From NCBI GenBank assembly GCA_016927675.1, contig JAFGMF010000265.1:1-6333 (forward strand): a stretch of DNA of 6,333 nt, given 5' to 3'. Both the position numbers and the translations under genes were made by a program. The DNA comes from Candidatus Cloacimonadota bacterium. GTDB taxonomy: Bacteria > Cloacimonadota > Cloacimonadia > Cloacimonadales > TCS61. The notes under the pieces are model-generated. The model was not told the DNA's origin and made no database searches. It saw only the letters and a program-made list of their open reading frames with translations. Positions 5,448 to 6,333 of the stretch are shown here, one piece after another (the stretch's first letter is position 1; the number at the start of each line of letters is the position of its first letter).

Positions 5448-6333
5448 ATGCGAAAATTCCTGATCTGCATGATAATTCTGGCGAGCAGCCTGCTTTCTGC
5501 CCTGCAGTTGGAAAGGTCGGAAGCATATATTGAATTTGAAATATCTTCCCTTTCCGAATTGAACAAACTGTCCCGGATCATCTCAATTGATGACATTTCC
5601 GGTAATACCGTCACAGCCAATGTCAATCAGAAAGAGCTGGATCGGTTCGAATCGCTTGGCTACAGTTATCGTCTACTGCCAAGAGAACATCTGACCGGTG
5701 ATTTCATGGCTTCAGAATTAGACTATGGAGAAATGCGGGATTGGGACAGCTATCCAACCTACGAGATCTATACCGAAATGATGTACCAGTTTGCCCAGGA
5801 TCATCCAGACATCTGCACCATGACCAGTCTTGGAACCAGTGTTCAAGGCCGAGAACTGCTGATAGCGAAAATCTCGGATAATCCAGAGATGGCAGAGAAT
5901 GAACCGGAATTTCTCTATATCGGACAGCTTCATGGAGATGAACTGGTAACATATATGCTGTTGCTCAGACTAATCGATTACCTGCTGGAAAATTACGAAT
6001 TGGATGATCGAATCACTGACCTGATCAACAATACCGAGATCTGGATTAATCCTCTGGCTAACCCGGATGGCACTTATGCCGGCGGTAATCATACCGTCAA
6101 CGGTGCGGTCAGAAGGAATGCCAACAATGTTGATCTGAACAGGAATTTCCCCGATATGCTCGACGGTGATCATCCCGATGGAAACGACTGGCAGCCGGAA
6201 ACTGAAATCCTGATGGAACTTGCCCGGAACAAGAACTTTGTTCTTAGTTCAAACTTCCACAGTGGTGCTGAAGTGGTCAATTACCCCTGGGACAGAATCC
6301 AGATCCGTCATGCAGATGATGACTGGTGGCAGA
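5448..6333 (+). CDS. Second secreted M14 zinc carboxypeptidase (3' end cut off)
   Basis: An open frame runs from the ATG at 5448 off the window edge; 295 codons are visible. It starts with a signal peptide (MRKF, then a hydrophobic run to about residue 18). A propeptide-like region follows (about 25-90), including QKELDRFESLGYSYRLL, a motif type often seen before M14 domains. The catalytic domain starts near residue 100. Zinc ligands are H162 and E165 (QLHGDE) and H271 (NFHSGAE). R223 in the RRNANN stretch and N231-R232 in DLNRNFPD are substrate-binding positions. RRNANNVDLNRNFPD is closer to the carboxypeptidase N/E group than to the A/B group. The catalytic glutamate and any sorting domain would lie beyond the window. 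The start has only a weak ribosome site (AAGTGA, 5435-5440), but stops block any upstream extension, and the 19-base gap suggests cotranscription with the first peptidase. Confidence 0.92.
   Translation, partial: MRKFLICMIILASSLLSALQLERSEAYIEFEISSLSELNKLSRIISIDDISGNTVTANVNQKELDRFESLGYSYRLLPREHLTGDFMASELDYGEMRDWDSYPTYEIYTEMMYQFAQDHPDICTMTSLGTSVQGRELLIAKISDNPEMAENEPEFLYIGQLHGDELVTYMLLLRLIDYLLENYELDDRITDLINNTEIWINPLANPDGTYAGGNHTVNGAVRRNANNVDLNRNFPDMLDGDHPDGNDWQPETEILMELARNKNFVLSSNFHSGAEVVNYPWDRIQIRHADDDWWQ

Noticed and set aside
5704..5952. Open frames of 70-80 codons antisense to the second peptidase
   Set aside because: They are shadows of a clearly coding M14 frame with intact motifs on the plus strand.

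Overview
The window looks like chromosomal DNA from an uncultured Gram-negative bacterium of the FCB group, most likely Candidatus Cloacimonadota or a relative. The best clue is the last ~85 residues of the large secreted peptidase (2633-5428). They start HPNPFNPETKIDFSL, continue with IYNIKGQLV and end SGIYLYRL...KMTLLK, the style of type IX secretion (por) sorting domain common in that phylum. Calditrichota, Marinimicrobia or KSB1-like bacteria cannot be excluded without a database search. All three genes downstream of the tRNA start with a signal peptide, so this part of the window encodes the cell envelope or exported proteins.

Layout. Bases 1-342 carry no gene. They hold a mosaic of degenerate repeats: stem-loop arms, a conserved block and pyrimidine-rich heptamers. 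Bases 343-1569 (+) encode a two-domain P-loop ATPase/DUF4143 protein, a widespread accessory family. Its only in-frame stop lies inside a tRNA-Arg(TCG) gene on the opposite strand (1532-1608, -). A short AT-rich spacer then separates the tRNA from a secreted TPR protein (1681-2400, +). A 232-base spacer with a perfect TTGACA box and an overlapping palindrome precedes a 931-residue secreted zinc carboxypeptidase of family M14 (2633-5428, +). After 19 bases, a second signal-peptide-bearing M14 carboxypeptidase begins (5448 to beyond the window end, +).

How the genes may work together. The two M14 enzymes are spaced like an operon and differ in subtype. The first has carboxypeptidase A/B/T-type motifs, a large set of beta-rich accessory domains and a por sorting domain. 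The second has motifs closer to the N/E group. Together they would trim C-terminal residues from extracellular peptides, which suits an amino-acid-fermenting lifestyle; this is inference. The TPR protein may be an unrelated periplasmic scaffold. The ATPase and the repeat mosaic look like an accessory unit next to the tRNA 3' end, but no integrase or duplicated attachment site is visible. I see no clear new multi-gene system. The most unusual feature is the repeat mosaic, where two hairpins differ by a compensatory base-pair change.
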